From positions 18,180 to 82,179 of the forward strand of contig JAYPHU010000017.1 in NCBI GenBank assembly GCA_038127535.1: a stretch of 64,000 nucleotides of DNA. The letters run 5' to 3'. Positions 17,883-26,787 of this stretch are shown here, in pieces. Every line of letters starts with the position of its first letter. Position 1 is the first letter of the stretch. Source of the stretch: JAYPHU01 sp038127535. GTDB taxonomy: Bacteria > Pseudomonadota > Alphaproteobacteria > Rhodospirillales > UBA2165. A model generated the notes under the pieces. That model had not been told where the DNA came from. It saw nothing but the letters and a program-made list of their open reading frames with translations, and made no database searches. The position numbers were made by a program, and so were the translations under genes.

Positions 17883-18781
17883 GCGCCCAAAAGCCAGTGT
17901 TCGAGCGCATCGCCCTGATTGGCATCGGGCTGATCGGCTCCTCGGTCGCACGCGCGGTTAAGCGGGACGGTCTTGCCGATCACATCGCCGTCTCGGCGCG
18001 CAGCCAGGAAAGCCTGGACACCGCCATGCGTCTCGGCATCGCCGACAGCGTCACGCTGAAGGCGGCGGAGGCCGTACGCGACGCGGACATAGTCATGGTC
18101 TGCACGCCTATGGGCACCTATACGGATATTGTCGCCGCCATCGCCGATGATCTGAAGCCGGGCTGCATTTTAACGGATGTAGGCTCGGTCAAGGGTTCCG
18201 CCGTCCGGGATCTGTCCGTCGGATTGCCGGAGCACGTTCACCTGATCCCCGCGCACCCGGTCGCGGGCACCGAGCATTCCGGCCCGGAAGCCGGCTTCGC
18301 CGAACTGTTTGAAGGCCGCTGGTGCATTGTCACCCCGCCGGAGGGCGCCGATCCGAACGCGTTGGAAAAAGTCCGGGAATTCTGGGAGCGGGCCGGCTCG
18401 GATGTGGAGATCATGGCCCCCGATCATCACGACCGGGTCATGGCCATGACGTCGCACCTGCCGCACCTCATCGCCTATACGATCGTCGGCACCGCCAGCG
18501 ATCTGGAGAAATCCCTGGTTAACGAGGTGATCAAATTCTCTGCCGGCGGCTTTCGCGATTTCACCCGGATCGCCGCCTCGGACCCGACTATGTGGCGGGA
18601 CGTATTCATGAACAATAAGGAAGCGGTGCTCGAGGTTCTCCAACGCTTCACCGAGGATCTGACCGCTCTGCAGCGCAATATCCGCTGGGAAGAGGGAGAC
18701 AAACTATTTGAGCTGTTTTCCCGGACCCGCGCCATTCGCCGGGGCGTCATCGACGCGAAGCAGGAAAAACTTTACGACTGA
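17879..18781 (+). CDS. tyrC: Prephenate/arogenate dehydrogenase
   Basis: The enzyme oxidatively decarboxylates prephenate or arogenate on the way to tyrosine. The Rossmann motif is IALIGIGLIGSSVARA. The conserved DVGSVKGS, HPVAGTEHSGPEAG and FRDFTRIAASDPTMWRD segments are present. The 300-residue length fits the monofunctional cyclohexadienyl dehydrogenases of alphaproteobacteria, with no chorismate mutase domain. It is translationally coupled to hisC by an ATGA overlap. Confidence 0.94.
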   Translation: MSAQKPVFERIALIGIGLIGSSVARAVKRDGLADHIAVSARSQESLDTAMRLGIADSVTLKAAEAVRDADIVMVCTPMGTYTDIVAAIADDLKPGCILTDVGSVKGSAVRDLSVGLPEHVHLIPAHPVAGTEHSGPEAGFAELFEGRWCIVTPPEGADPNALEKVREFWERAGSDVEIMAPDHHDRVMAMTSHLPHLIAYTIVGTASDLEKSLVNEVIKFSAGGFRDFTRIAASDPTMWRDVFMNNKEAVLEVLQRFTEDLTALQRNIRWEEGDKLFELFSRTRAIRRGVIDAKQEKLYD

Positions 18782-18802
18782 CGGGGCCTGTCCGGTGCGG
18801 AC

Positions 18803-19981
18803 CTAGTTCAGCCGCCGCAATCCGCCAAGATCATTCCAGTCTTCCGGCCATTGGATCAAGCCGATCTCCAGCAAGGTCAAACCTTGGGCTGTGACTTTAC
18901 CATTCTCGACATTCACCGGCAGACTGAGAACGGCCGGGCCGCCGCCGGACGGCCGCCGGGACAGAACCCCCAGCACCAATTTCGCCATCGCCGCATCCCG
19001 CAATCGGATCACTTGCTGCTTCTTCAGCCGGTCGATGGTGGCGAAAAAACCCTGAAACCGGGCTGACAACGCGCCTTGAATTTGCAGGTTCTTATCCAGC
19101 GCCAGGGTTCCGTTGGTTAATACGGTCAACGGTCCGCACTTCGCCTCGATCGCTTCCAACTCGACAATACCGCCATCGTCCCGCCACGCTTCAATAGACG
19201 ACAGACTCTGTGGATTTCGAAGTTCTCCCATGAGGCGCGCCTTGCCCTTCATCAGCGCTATCTTCTGGCCCAACGGCCAGCGGAGAGAGGCGGGTGTGGT
19301 GATCTCTTTGCCATCGAGATCGAGCACAAACGTCGCCGTTTTATTGGTGACCGGCTCTGGAAACCGCCGGCGGGCCGAAATTTTGACATCCCCGGCAGTA
19401 ATGTTCTCCCCCTTGCGGACGCCCTTAAGCCCCAATCCCCGCAGATCAAAATTTATGAACCGGGGGATGCCGTCATCGCGGATTTCAGTCTCGATCAATG
19501 CCCGCTCGACCGATCCGCGATATCGGCCTCGCAGGTTTGGCAGATTGAAACTAAAGTCATGCGTACCGGATAGGTTCAATTCGAAATGATTGAAGTTCCA
19601 GGGTTTCATCTCGGCGATCACCTTGCCGGCCCGCCACCGCCAACTCTCCCCGCCGGGCGCAGCCAAAAGCCGGGTGCTGCCAGCGCTCGGTTGATGAAAA
19701 ATGATGCGGAAGGTGAACGGATAGCCGCTGATCTCAATCTGTTTGTAGTTGAAGCTCAGCGCCGGACCGGCGCGATCAGCCAGCCAGGCCGGTACGCCAT
19801 CCTTCATACTGGTCGCAATTAAAAACCAATACGCCGAATAGCCGATCCCCAACAGCGCCAGCACCACAAGGGTCATAAGCCCTCGGCGGATCAGGCGCAA
19901 CGCCAGCGGCGGCTTATCGTCCAACACCGTCTGAGCGGCGGCGCGGGCCTCGCGTTCGTGTTTGGGGATGGTCGCCATCAA
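18803..19981 (-). CDS. DUF2125 domain-containing membrane-anchored protein
   Basis: This 392-residue protein has a short basic cytosolic N-terminus, one membrane segment (about residues 32-55; LMTLVVLALLGIGYSAYWFLI) and a long extracytoplasmic region. The DUF2125 hallmarks are IEISGYPFTFRIIF, WRWRAGKVIAEMKPWNFN and the C-terminal VENGKVTAQGLTLLEIG. The family is widespread in alphaproteobacteria and its function is unknown; its beta-rich AsmA-like pattern suggests an envelope role, which is only inference. It converges with tyrC and is divergent from the DMT transporter. Confidence 0.9.
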   Translation of the reverse strand: MMATIPKHEREARAAAQTVLDDKPPLALRLIRRGLMTLVVLALLGIGYSAYWFLIATSMKDGVPAWLADRAGPALSFNYKQIEISGYPFTFRIIFHQPSAGSTRLLAAPGGESWRWRAGKVIAEMKPWNFNHFELNLSGTHDFSFNLPNLRGRYRGSVERALIETEIRDDGIPRFINFDLRGLGLKGVRKGENITAGDVKISARRRFPEPVTNKTATFVLDLDGKEITTPASLRWPLGQKIALMKGKARLMGELRNPQSLSSIEAWRDDGGIVELEAIEAKCGPLTVLTNGTLALDKNLQIQGALSARFQGFFATIDRLKKQQVIRLRDAAMAKLVLGVLSRRPSGGGPAVLSLPVNVENGKVTAQGLTLLEIGLIQWPEDWNDLGGLRRLN

Positions 19982-20078
19982 TCAGCCAAAAATTACCGAA
20001 GGACTTGAATATAGTCGGTTGGACAGTTGGTTTCGAGGGGGTTATCTATCCCTTCCCATCGTTTAAGGACCGCCTTCC

Positions 20079-20978
20079 ATGTCCGACGCCCCTTCCGAAC
20101 CAGCTCCCGCTGCCGGCGCCTCAATCTGGATTGCCGCCATGCCGCCGACCTTTCTGGTGTTGTGGAGCACCGGCTTCATCGGCGCCAAGTTCGGCCTGCC
20201 CTATGCCGAGCCGTTCACCTTCCTGGGCTATCGCTTTCTCGTTGTGGCGGTACTGATGCTGTTCGTGTGCCTGGCCTTCCGGGCGCCCTGGCCGAATGAT
20301 TTAAAGATCGCGGGCCATATCGCTATCGCCGGCCTCCTGGTTCAGGGCGCGTATCTCGGCGGTGTCTTTGCCGCCATCCACCATGGCATGTCAGCGGGTC
20401 TCGTCGCCCTGATCGTTGGAGTGCAGCCGGTCCTGACCGCCGCCATCGCCATTCCGTTCCTAAAGGAGTCCGTCTCCAAGCGGCAGTGGGCAGGACTCCT
20501 GTTGGGCTTTGGCGGTGTGTTTCTGGTCGTGTCCGAAAAACTATCCGGCTCTCTCGGTAACACCTCCGCCGTTTGGCTGGCCGTGGTGGGACTTTTGGGT
20601 ATCACCCTGGGTGCGCTCTATCAGAAAAGATTCTGCACGGATATTGATCTCAGAAGCGGCTCGGTCATTCAGTTTGCGGCCTCCGCCATCGCGATCTGGG
20701 CCTTGGCCTTTATCTTTGAGACCCGCGACGTGGAGTGGACCGGAGAGTTTATCTTTGCCTTAGGCTGGCTGGTTCTGGTTCTCTCCATCGGCGCGATTTC
20801 GCTGCTGATGCTGCTCATCAAGCGGGGTGCGGCGACGAAGGTCGCCAGCCTGTTCTATCTGGTGCCGCCGGTGACGGCACTGTTCGCTTTCGCCATGTTC
20901 GGCGAGACCCTAACCATTGCCGCGATGATCGGCATGGGCGTGGCGGTGGCGGGCGTCGCCATGATCAGCCGGGGCTAA
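20079..20978 (+). CDS. EamA/DMT-superfamily transporter
   Basis: The 299-residue protein has about ten membrane segments in two EamA repeats (roughly residues 15-150 and 160-298). Typical landmarks are PPTFLVLWSTGFIGAKFGLPYAEP, the helix VGVQPVLTAAIAIPFLKE ending the first repeat, and VPPVTALFAFAMFGETL near the end. Members export metabolites or amino acids from the cytosol. The substrate cannot be told. The next gene starts 4 bases later, so they are probably cotranscribed. Confidence 0.92.
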   Translation: MSDAPSEPAPAAGASIWIAAMPPTFLVLWSTGFIGAKFGLPYAEPFTFLGYRFLVVAVLMLFVCLAFRAPWPNDLKIAGHIAIAGLLVQGAYLGGVFAAIHHGMSAGLVALIVGVQPVLTAAIAIPFLKESVSKRQWAGLLLGFGGVFLVVSEKLSGSLGNTSAVWLAVVGLLGITLGALYQKRFCTDIDLRSGSVIQFAASAIAIWALAFIFETRDVEWTGEFIFALGWLVLVLSIGAISLLMLLIKRGAATKVASLFYLVPPVTALFAFAMFGETLTIAAMIGMGVAVAGVAMISRG

Positions 20979-20982
20979 GCCT

Positions 20983-21504
20983 GTGACGGCGGCGTATCAT
21001 TGGGCCTTCGGCTATGCCTCGCTCATGTGGAATCCGGGATTCGCGTATACCGAGGCCCGCCCGGCACATGTGTTCGGCTATCACCGGGCGCTTTGCGTCT
21101 ATTCCTTCCTTTACCGCGGCACGCACGAGCAGCCGGGCATCGTCGCCGGACTGCGGCCGGGCGGGTCTTGCCGGGGCATGGCGTTTAAGGTGCCGATCGC
21201 CAACTGGGCGGAGACCGAAAAATATCTTCTTGACCGGGAAATGGTTTACGGCGTCTACATCCCGCGCTGGATGACGGCAGAGATCGGCGGGCAGAAAGTC
21301 AATGTCTACGGCTTTTGCGCCAATCCGGAGAACGAACAATACGCCGGTGATTTGCCCGTGGATCAACTGGCCGACCTGGTTCGGAACGGTCAGGGCGTCA
21401 GCGGCACCGGCACCGAGTACTTGGAAAACGTACTGGCCGGGCTCGCCAAATTGGGCATTCGCGACAGGAAACTGGAGAAGGTTCTCGATCTGACCAGGTC
21501 TTAG
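20983..21504 (+). CDS. ChaC-like gamma-glutamylcyclotransferase
   Basis: ChaC enzymes cleave glutathione to 5-oxoproline and Cys-Gly in the cytosol. The 173 residues show the substrate-binding motif WAFGYASLMWNPGF near the N-terminus, the YSFLYRGTHEQPGIVAGL region and the catalytic glutamate in LDREMVYGVYIPRW. GTG 20983 is 4 bases after the transporter stop and is the only start that keeps the motif. It converges with the MarR gene; both stops lie inside a short palindrome (TTAGAGAACTCTAA). Confidence 0.9.
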   Translation: MTAAYHWAFGYASLMWNPGFAYTEARPAHVFGYHRALCVYSFLYRGTHEQPGIVAGLRPGGSCRGMAFKVPIANWAETEKYLLDREMVYGVYIPRWMTAEIGGQKVNVYGFCANPENEQYAGDLPVDQLADLVRNGQGVSGTGTEYLENVLAGLAKLGIRDRKLEKVLDLTRS

Positions 21505-21510
21505 AGAACT

Positions 21511-21984
21511 CTAATCGGTAAGCCGTGATAACAAGTTGATCAGCTGATCCCGCTCAGCATCGTTCAGCCCGGACAGCATTTTCTGTTCGTGCGCACGAAC
21601 CATCTCCTTGAGCTTGGCGAGAAGTTTGTTGCCATCGCCGGTTAGAACCAGCGCATAGGATCGCTTGTCCACGGGTGACGGATTGCGCTCAACCAGATTT
21701 CGGGACTCCAAGCCGCCGATGATGGCCACCATGGTGGACCGCTCTATACCGACGGCCCGAGCCAGGGCCGATTGACTGAGGCCCGGATTCGTCCCGATCA
21801 GGGTCATCACCCCGTACTGGCCGGGCGTGATTTGCACTTCCCCCATCGTGCCGACAAAATCATTGAACACGGCCACCTGGGCGCGGCGGAGGTGATAGCC
21901 GACAAGGCTCGGCAGGTCATCAAAATCGACCTCGGCGGACTCTCCGGATTTTACTTCGCCGGGTTTTAACTCATTAGGCGCCAT
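21511..21984 (-). CDS. MarR-family transcriptional regulator
   Basis: This 157-residue winged-helix regulator shows the MarR arrangement: an N-terminal dimer helix (LPSLVGYHLRRAQVAVFNDF), ITPGQYGVMTLIGTNPGLSQSALARAVGIERSTM as recognition helix region, and a wing with NPSPVDKRSYALVLTGDG. Its ATG lies inside the 3' end of the acyl-CoA ligase gene (11-base overlap), so the two are translated together and it probably senses a ligand of that pathway, such as an aromatic acid or CoA thioester. Confidence 0.93.
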   Translation of the reverse strand: MAPNELKPGEVKSGESAEVDFDDLPSLVGYHLRRAQVAVFNDFVGTMGEVQITPGQYGVMTLIGTNPGLSQSALARAVGIERSTMVAIIGGLESRNLVERNPSPVDKRSYALVLTGDGNKLLAKLKEMVRAHEQKMLSGLNDAERDQLINLLSRLTD

Positions 21985-23536
21985 CGCCGCTTACCATTTC
22001 CTTGAGCTTAAACCGCTGCAGCTTGCCCGTCGCGGTCAGCGGCATGGCATCCACATAGTGCATCTGGCGCGGACACTTGTAGATCGACAGCGCCTGGATC
22101 AGCTGCTGCTGCAATTCTTCCTCGAAGGCTCCTTTGTCCTCGCCGAGCTCCGGCGCCACCAGGAACAGCGCCAGTCGGATCAGCCCGTCTTCGTTGGGAA
22201 TACCGATGACTGCTGCCTCGGAAACCTTCGGATGCAGCATGACCTGTTCCTCGATCTCCGCCGGGCTTACCCATTGGCCGGAAATTTTCAGCATGTCATC
22301 GGATCGTCCCTGATGTTCGTACATACCGTCGTCATCAATGATGAACATGTCGTTGGTGCAGTACCACCCGTCCTTGAACACGGCTTCGGTGCGTTCATCC
22401 AATTGCCAGTACCCGTTGGCGACGGAGTCCATCTTGACCCAGAGCACGCCGGGTGTATTTGGCTCCGACACTTCGTTGCCGTCAAGGTCGATGATCTTTA
22501 CCTCGGTTCCCGGGGTCGGCACGCCGCAGGTGCCCGCCTTGATCTTGTCGGGACGATTGGCCAGAAACAGGAAGCAAGTTTCCGTCGCGCCGATCCCTTC
22601 CAGCGCCGGCCGGCCGGTCGCCCCTATCCATTGATCGAACAGGGACTGCGGCATCTTTTCCCCGGCGGTCATGTAGTAGCGGACATTCTTAAACGCCGGC
22701 ATTTCGGCCGCGCCGGAGCGGAGCAGATTGCGGTAGAACGTGGGTACGCTCAGCATGATCGTCGGTTCATAGCGCTCGACAATACTGGTCACCAGTTCCG
22801 CATCCGGCCAGTCGGGGTGCAGGACCACCGTTGCACCGAGCCGGAGCGTTGAAAGGAAACAGTGCGCCAGGGAAAAGGCGAAGAACAATTTCGAGGTGCC
22901 GTAGACTTTATCGCCTGGTCCCACACCCAAAAGGCCCCCCATCAGATGTTCAGCCACATAGATGGTACGTTGCGCGTGGACGACCCCCTTGGGTTTGCCC
23001 GTCGTGCCGGAGGAATACATCCACAAGGAAACATCATCCGGCTGCAGATCAACAGGCGCTAAATTAGTCGAGGCGTCTGCCATCAATGACGGCAGGTGGA
23101 GAAGGCCCTCTTCTTCCGTATCGGTGACAATGACTTGCGGCGTATTAATCGCTTGCGGCGCACCTTCCCACCATAGGTCCAGAAACATGCCGTCCAGGAC
23201 AAAAGCCCGGCAATCGCTGTCATCAATGGTGTAGGCGACGTCGCCGGGGCTGAGGCGCAGGTTGAGACCGACCGGCACCGCGCCGATCTTCAACAGTCCC
23301 AAATACACATAAATAAACGCCGGCGTATCCCGGACCATCATCAGTACCCGGTCGCCGGTCCCGACACCGAGTTCCCGAACGGCATTACCGGCCGCATTGG
23401 CGCGAGCGTCGAGCTGTGCATAGGTGACTATTTCGTCGCCGCACAGGATGGCGGGATCATCTCCCTGGCCGCGCGCGAGCGACGGGCCGAGAATCTCGGT
23501 CGCCATATTGATGCCGGCGGTTTCTAAAGCTGACAT
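21974..23536 (-). CDS. AMP-forming acyl-CoA ligase, benzoate-CoA ligase-like
   Basis: The enzyme adenylates a carboxylic acid and transfers it to CoA. Adenylate-forming motifs are present: the P-loop MYSSGTTGKPKGVVHA, GIGATETCFLF, the hinge GWYCTNDMFIIDDDGMYEHQGRSDDMLKISG and the catalytic lysine in LTATGKLQRFKL. Overall layout (FFAFSLAHCFLSTLRLGATVVLHPDWPD) resembles the benzoate-CoA ligase group. The start is taken at ATG 23536 (MSALETAGINMATEIL); an in-frame ATG at 23602 would add 22 residues and ATG 23506 would remove 10. It is cotranscribed with the overlapping MarR gene. The true acid is not known. Confidence 0.9.
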   Translation of the reverse strand: MSALETAGINMATEILGPSLARGQGDDPAILCGDEIVTYAQLDARANAAGNAVRELGVGTGDRVLMMVRDTPAFIYVYLGLLKIGAVPVGLNLRLSPGDVAYTIDDSDCRAFVLDGMFLDLWWEGAPQAINTPQVIVTDTEEEGLLHLPSLMADASTNLAPVDLQPDDVSLWMYSSGTTGKPKGVVHAQRTIYVAEHLMGGLLGVGPGDKVYGTSKLFFAFSLAHCFLSTLRLGATVVLHPDWPDAELVTSIVERYEPTIMLSVPTFYRNLLRSGAAEMPAFKNVRYYMTAGEKMPQSLFDQWIGATGRPALEGIGATETCFLFLANRPDKIKAGTCGVPTPGTEVKIIDLDGNEVSEPNTPGVLWVKMDSVANGYWQLDERTEAVFKDGWYCTNDMFIIDDDGMYEHQGRSDDMLKISGQWVSPAEIEEQVMLHPKVSEAAVIGIPNEDGLIRLALFLVAPELGEDKGAFEEELQQQLIQALSIYKCPRQMHYVDAMPLTATGKLQRFKLKEMVSGDGA

Positions 23537-23733
23537 ACCCGCTGGAAATCCCTGTTTCGTTTTTGTTAACCGTTGCCGCCTAATTATTTGTAGATCCGGC
23601 ACGGCCTGACAATTGTTAGTGTACCGAACTAGATTATGGTACGGAACCTAAGGTTTCGAACAAAAAATCCGGCCGGAAAATAGATATGGCGTGTCGGGCT
23701 GTGACAGACCATACTATAGCGGAGGAAGTAACC

Positions 23734-24072
23734 ATGTTGACGATGACCCACCTGAACCGGTCCCGCCGGACCGCATCCCCCGCAACTATTGTGGTTGCGG
23801 GCGCTCTGTTCGTCCTGTCGGCGTGCACGGCAGCCAGTGAGTTTAAGAGCACCCGATATGCGGACAAGCAGTCGGCTGACGCGGCCGCCTGCGACGCCAA
23901 GGCGGAATACCTGATCAGCCGGGATATGGGCCACGAACGGTCATTTGCCGATTCGCAACGGGACTCGCTGTCGGTGCAGTTCGCCAATTACGACGCCCGG
24001 AAGCAGCGGCGCAATTACTACGCCGATTGCCTCTTTCAAAAGGGGCATGCCTCGACGTCAAAACCTCAATAA
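23734..24072 (+). CDS. Small predicted lipoprotein, function unknown
   Basis: ATG 23734 follows GGAGGAAG, which decides the start over an upstream in-frame ATG at 23686. The 112-residue product has a basic N-terminus, a hydrophobic stretch (ATIVVAGALFVLSAC) ending in the lipobox LSAC, then a mature region rich in Ala, Asp, Arg and Tyr (KQRRNYYADCLFQKG). I do not recognise the family. It is a single-gene unit: divergent from the acyl-CoA ligase and closed by a strong terminator. Confidence 0.8.
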   Translation: MLTMTHLNRSRRTASPATIVVAGALFVLSACTAASEFKSTRYADKQSADAAACDAKAEYLISRDMGHERSFADSQRDSLSVQFANYDARKQRRNYYADCLFQKGHASTSKPQ

Positions 24073-24090
24073 CAGGCGACATCAGTCACA

Positions 24091-24121
24091 AAAAGAGGCG
24101 GCCTAAAGGCCGCCTTTTTTT
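24091..24121 (+). terminator. Intrinsic terminator of the lipoprotein gene
   Basis: An 8-base-pair stem AGGCGGCC/GGCCGCCT with a TAAA loop (24096-24115) is followed by a run of seven T. It starts about 20 bases after the stop of the small lipoprotein gene. Confidence 0.92.
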
Positions 24122-24182
24122 GTTTGCCGGATAGTCCGGCTGTCGTGATTAACAGGGAGAGATAAGCGCTTCGCCTGATATC

Positions 24183-24347
24183 CTAGTGGACCGGCCGGCG
24201 ATAGCGGCGAAAGTCGTCGATGCCCATTTTAATCAGCCGGCTCGGCGCCCGTAGTATCTTGCCGCCGATTTTAAACAGGTTCGGACTGCGGTCGTGGCGG
24301 CTGATCTCCGTCGTGTCGGTGTCTTGTAAAGGGTCCAAATTGTTCAT
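24183..24347 (-). CDS. 54-residue basic small protein, function unknown
   Basis: Reading the minus strand, AAAGGAGAAAAAA places an excellent ribosome-binding site directly before ATG 24347. The frame runs 54 codons to TAG at 24183. The product starts acidic (MNNLDPLQDTDTTEIS) and ends strongly basic (FKIGGKILRAPSRLIKMGI, then DDFRRYRRPVH), with a potential amphipathic helix in the middle. It has no signal peptide and resembles no family I know. It lies alone in the stretch between two convergent or divergent units. The ribosome-binding site and the charge pattern make it a believable gene, although codon evidence from 54 codons is slight. Confidence 0.6.
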   Translation of the reverse strand: MNNLDPLQDTDTTEISRHDRSPNLFKIGGKILRAPSRLIKMGIDDFRRYRRPVH

Positions 24348-24454
24348 TTTTTTCTCCTTTGGTCTTTACGGCGGACTGTGTCCGCTCTTTCATTGGGTCG
24401 GGATCTTGGTAGACCTGGCAACACTCGCCTAAAAGTGTTCAAACCTCGTTCCTG

Positions 24455-24473
24455 ATATGCGTAAAACGCATAT
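24455..24473. promoter_or_regulatory. 19-base palindrome, probable operator
   Basis: ATATGCGTAAAACGCATAT has two perfect 8-base arms and a 3-base centre. It lies in an AT-rich stretch (about 24430-24620), 108 bases upstream of the 54-residue gene and 151 bases upstream of the aminopeptidase gene, so it could serve either. No T-run follows it, so it is not a terminator. Confidence 0.5.
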
Positions 24474-24623
24474 AAATAATCAATATTTTTCAGAGAGTTA
24501 TAAATTAACCCAGATTAAAAGCAATTAACGCGCCTCTAAGTTAACAATTTCCTGCAAATTTCGAATATCCTATCCATTGGTAAATTCGCATGATTTTCCA
24601 CAAAAACCTTGCCATAGTGACCT

Positions 24624-26672
24624 ATGGCCACAGCTCCTCTCGATCAACAGCAACGTCTCCCTGCCTTGATGCAGAAGCTCTCTGAAGCCGGGCATTCGTT
24701 GTCCGAGGAGGCGCTGGAGAGCCTGCTGCAAGGCGTGGCGGCGGCGCCCGGCGCAGACGGTGGCAACGGTCCGGCCGATGCCTGGATGGACATGATTGGC
24801 GAAGAACTGCCGGCCGACATACGAGCCGGTCTGGCGCAGCGGTTACAAGCCACTTTGGATGATCTGGATGATGGTCTTGCCCCGCCCTGCCCGAGCTGGG
24901 AGCGTATCAGCGCCCTTCGCACGGAACTAGCGGCGAGAAATCTGGGTGGATTTATCATCCCCCTGGCCGATGAACATCAGGGGGAATACGTCCCCAAACG
25001 GGCGCAGCGGCTTACATGGCTGACCGGATTTACCGGCTCCGCCGGCACGGCCATTGTGCTGGCAGACAAGGCGGCGATTTTCGTCGATGGGCGCTATACC
25101 CTGCAGGCAGCAAACCAAGTGGACGCCTCTGTATTCGACATCGTCCCCCTGGGGGAGACACCGCTAGCCAAATGGATTGAGGCGAATTTATCCCATGGGG
25201 CAAATTTGGGGTTCGATCCCTGGCTCCACACCACGGATGGCATGCGGCGCTTGTCGGGCGTCTGCGCCAAGGCGGGCGGCGCGCTGAGTCCGGTCGAGAC
25301 CAACCCGATTGATCAGATGTGGTCAAACCAGCCGGCCGCGCCTCTATCTCCGATGACCCTCCAATTGCCCGACTTCGCCGGGGAGAGCTCCACAGACAAG
25401 CGCAGACGGCTGGCTGAAGACCTCAAAAACGCCAAGCAGGACGCGGTGATCCTAACCGCGCCCGACTCCATCGCCTGGCTCGCTAATATCCGGGGCGGCG
25501 ACGTTCCGTACACACCATTCTGTTTAAGTTTCGCCATATTGCATGCCGGCGGCGGGTTGGATCTATTTGTTGATCCGCGCAAAGTACCTGCCTCCGTCCG
25601 GGGCGCCCTAGACGACGGGATCACGATTTCCGGACCGGATGGGTTGGAAAACGCCTTGCAGACTTTGGGCAAAGCGAAAGCCACCGTGTGCTTGGATACG
25701 TCCAGCGCCGCCCACGCCATCTATCACATCCTGGAGAAAAGCGGCGCTGTGATCGGCAAGGGCGAGGACCCCTGCGCCAAGCCCAAGGCACGCAAGAACG
25801 TAACGGAGCTAAACGGCATTCGTACCGCCCATATTCGCGACGGCGCAGCATTGAGCCGGTTCCTGTGCTGGCTGGACCGGGAGGCCCCCAAGGGCGGCGT
25901 GACCGAAATCTACGCCGCCGATCAGCTGGAAGCCTTCCGCCGGGAAGGCGACCATATCCGCGGGCTGAGCTTCCCGACGATTTCCGGGGCCGGCCCCAAC
26001 GGTGCAATCGTGCATTACCGGGTGAGCGAAGAGTCGAACCGTGCCCTGGAAACGGGATCGCTCTATCTGGTGGATTCCGGCGCGCAGTATCTGGACGGGA
26101 CCACGGATGTCACCCGCACCATCGCCATCGGCGAGCCGACGGCGGAAATGCGGGACCGGTTTACCCGGGTGCTGAAGGGCCATATCGCGTTGGCCATCGC
26201 TGTTTTCCCCAAGGGCGCCAGTGGATCACAGTTGGACATCCTGGCCCGCGCCGCTTTGTGGCAGGCCGGCATCGACTATGAACATGGCACCGGCCATGGT
26301 GTGGGCGCCTATTTGGGTGTCCATGAGGGACCGCAACGCATTTCCACGATGCCGAGCATAGTCGCCCTTGAGCCGGGCATGGTCATCTCCAACGAGCCCG
26401 GCTACTACAAGACGGACGGGTTCGGCATCCGTATCGAGAATCTGGTGACGGTCATTGAAGCCGCCCCTATCGAAAACAGCGAAAAGGACATGCTGGCCTT
26501 CGAAACCCTCACTTTGGCACCAATTGATGTACGCCTAGTAGATCAATCGCTCTTGTCCAAGGCCGAGATCCGCTGGCTGAACGATTATCACCAGCGAGTG
26601 CGCGAGACTCTGACACCTCTGGTTGATCCGGAAACCACCGATTGGCTGTCGGAGGCCACCAAGCCGCTCTAA
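24624..26672 (+). CDS. pepP: Aminopeptidase P family metallopeptidase (M24B) with N-terminal extension
   Basis: The enzyme removes an N-terminal residue before proline. All five M24 metal ligands can be assigned: aspartates in LVDSGAQYLDGTTDVTRT, histidine in GTGHGVGAYLGVHEGP, glutamates in ISNEPGYYKTDG and GIRIENLVT. The creatinase-like domain GFIIPLADEHQGEYVPKRAQ begins near residue 110. The 682 residues exceed the usual 600 because of an N-terminal stretch of about 95 residues (QKLSEAGHSLSEEALESLL, DAWMDMIGEELPADIRAGL) that looks helical. The region upstream is AT-rich, and no single promoter stands out. Confidence 0.92.
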   Translation: MATAPLDQQQRLPALMQKLSEAGHSLSEEALESLLQGVAAAPGADGGNGPADAWMDMIGEELPADIRAGLAQRLQATLDDLDDGLAPPCPSWERISALRTELAARNLGGFIIPLADEHQGEYVPKRAQRLTWLTGFTGSAGTAIVLADKAAIFVDGRYTLQAANQVDASVFDIVPLGETPLAKWIEANLSHGANLGFDPWLHTTDGMRRLSGVCAKAGGALSPVETNPIDQMWSNQPAAPLSPMTLQLPDFAGESSTDKRRRLAEDLKNAKQDAVILTAPDSIAWLANIRGGDVPYTPFCLSFAILHAGGGLDLFVDPRKVPASVRGALDDGITISGPDGLENALQTLGKAKATVCLDTSSAAHAIYHILEKSGAVIGKGEDPCAKPKARKNVTELNGIRTAHIRDGAALSRFLCWLDREAPKGGVTEIYAADQLEAFRREGDHIRGLSFPTISGAGPNGAIVHYRVSEESNRALETGSLYLVDSGAQYLDGTTDVTRTIAIGEPTAEMRDRFTRVLKGHIALAIAVFPKGASGSQLDILARAALWQAGIDYEHGTGHGVGAYLGVHEGPQRISTMPSIVALEPGMVISNEPGYYKTDGFGIRIENLVTVIEAAPIENSEKDMLAFETLTLAPIDVRLVDQSLLSKAEIRWLNDYHQRVRETLTPLVDPETTDWLSEATKPL

Positions 26673-26787
26673 ACGCCCAGTCATCAGGTGCTTAACAATT
26701 CAATTTTGTGTTCCGTACCCTGTTGAACTTTGGGCACTTATCCCCATCTAAAATTAGTATTCGCATCGAGAATCATAAATTGGCTCG

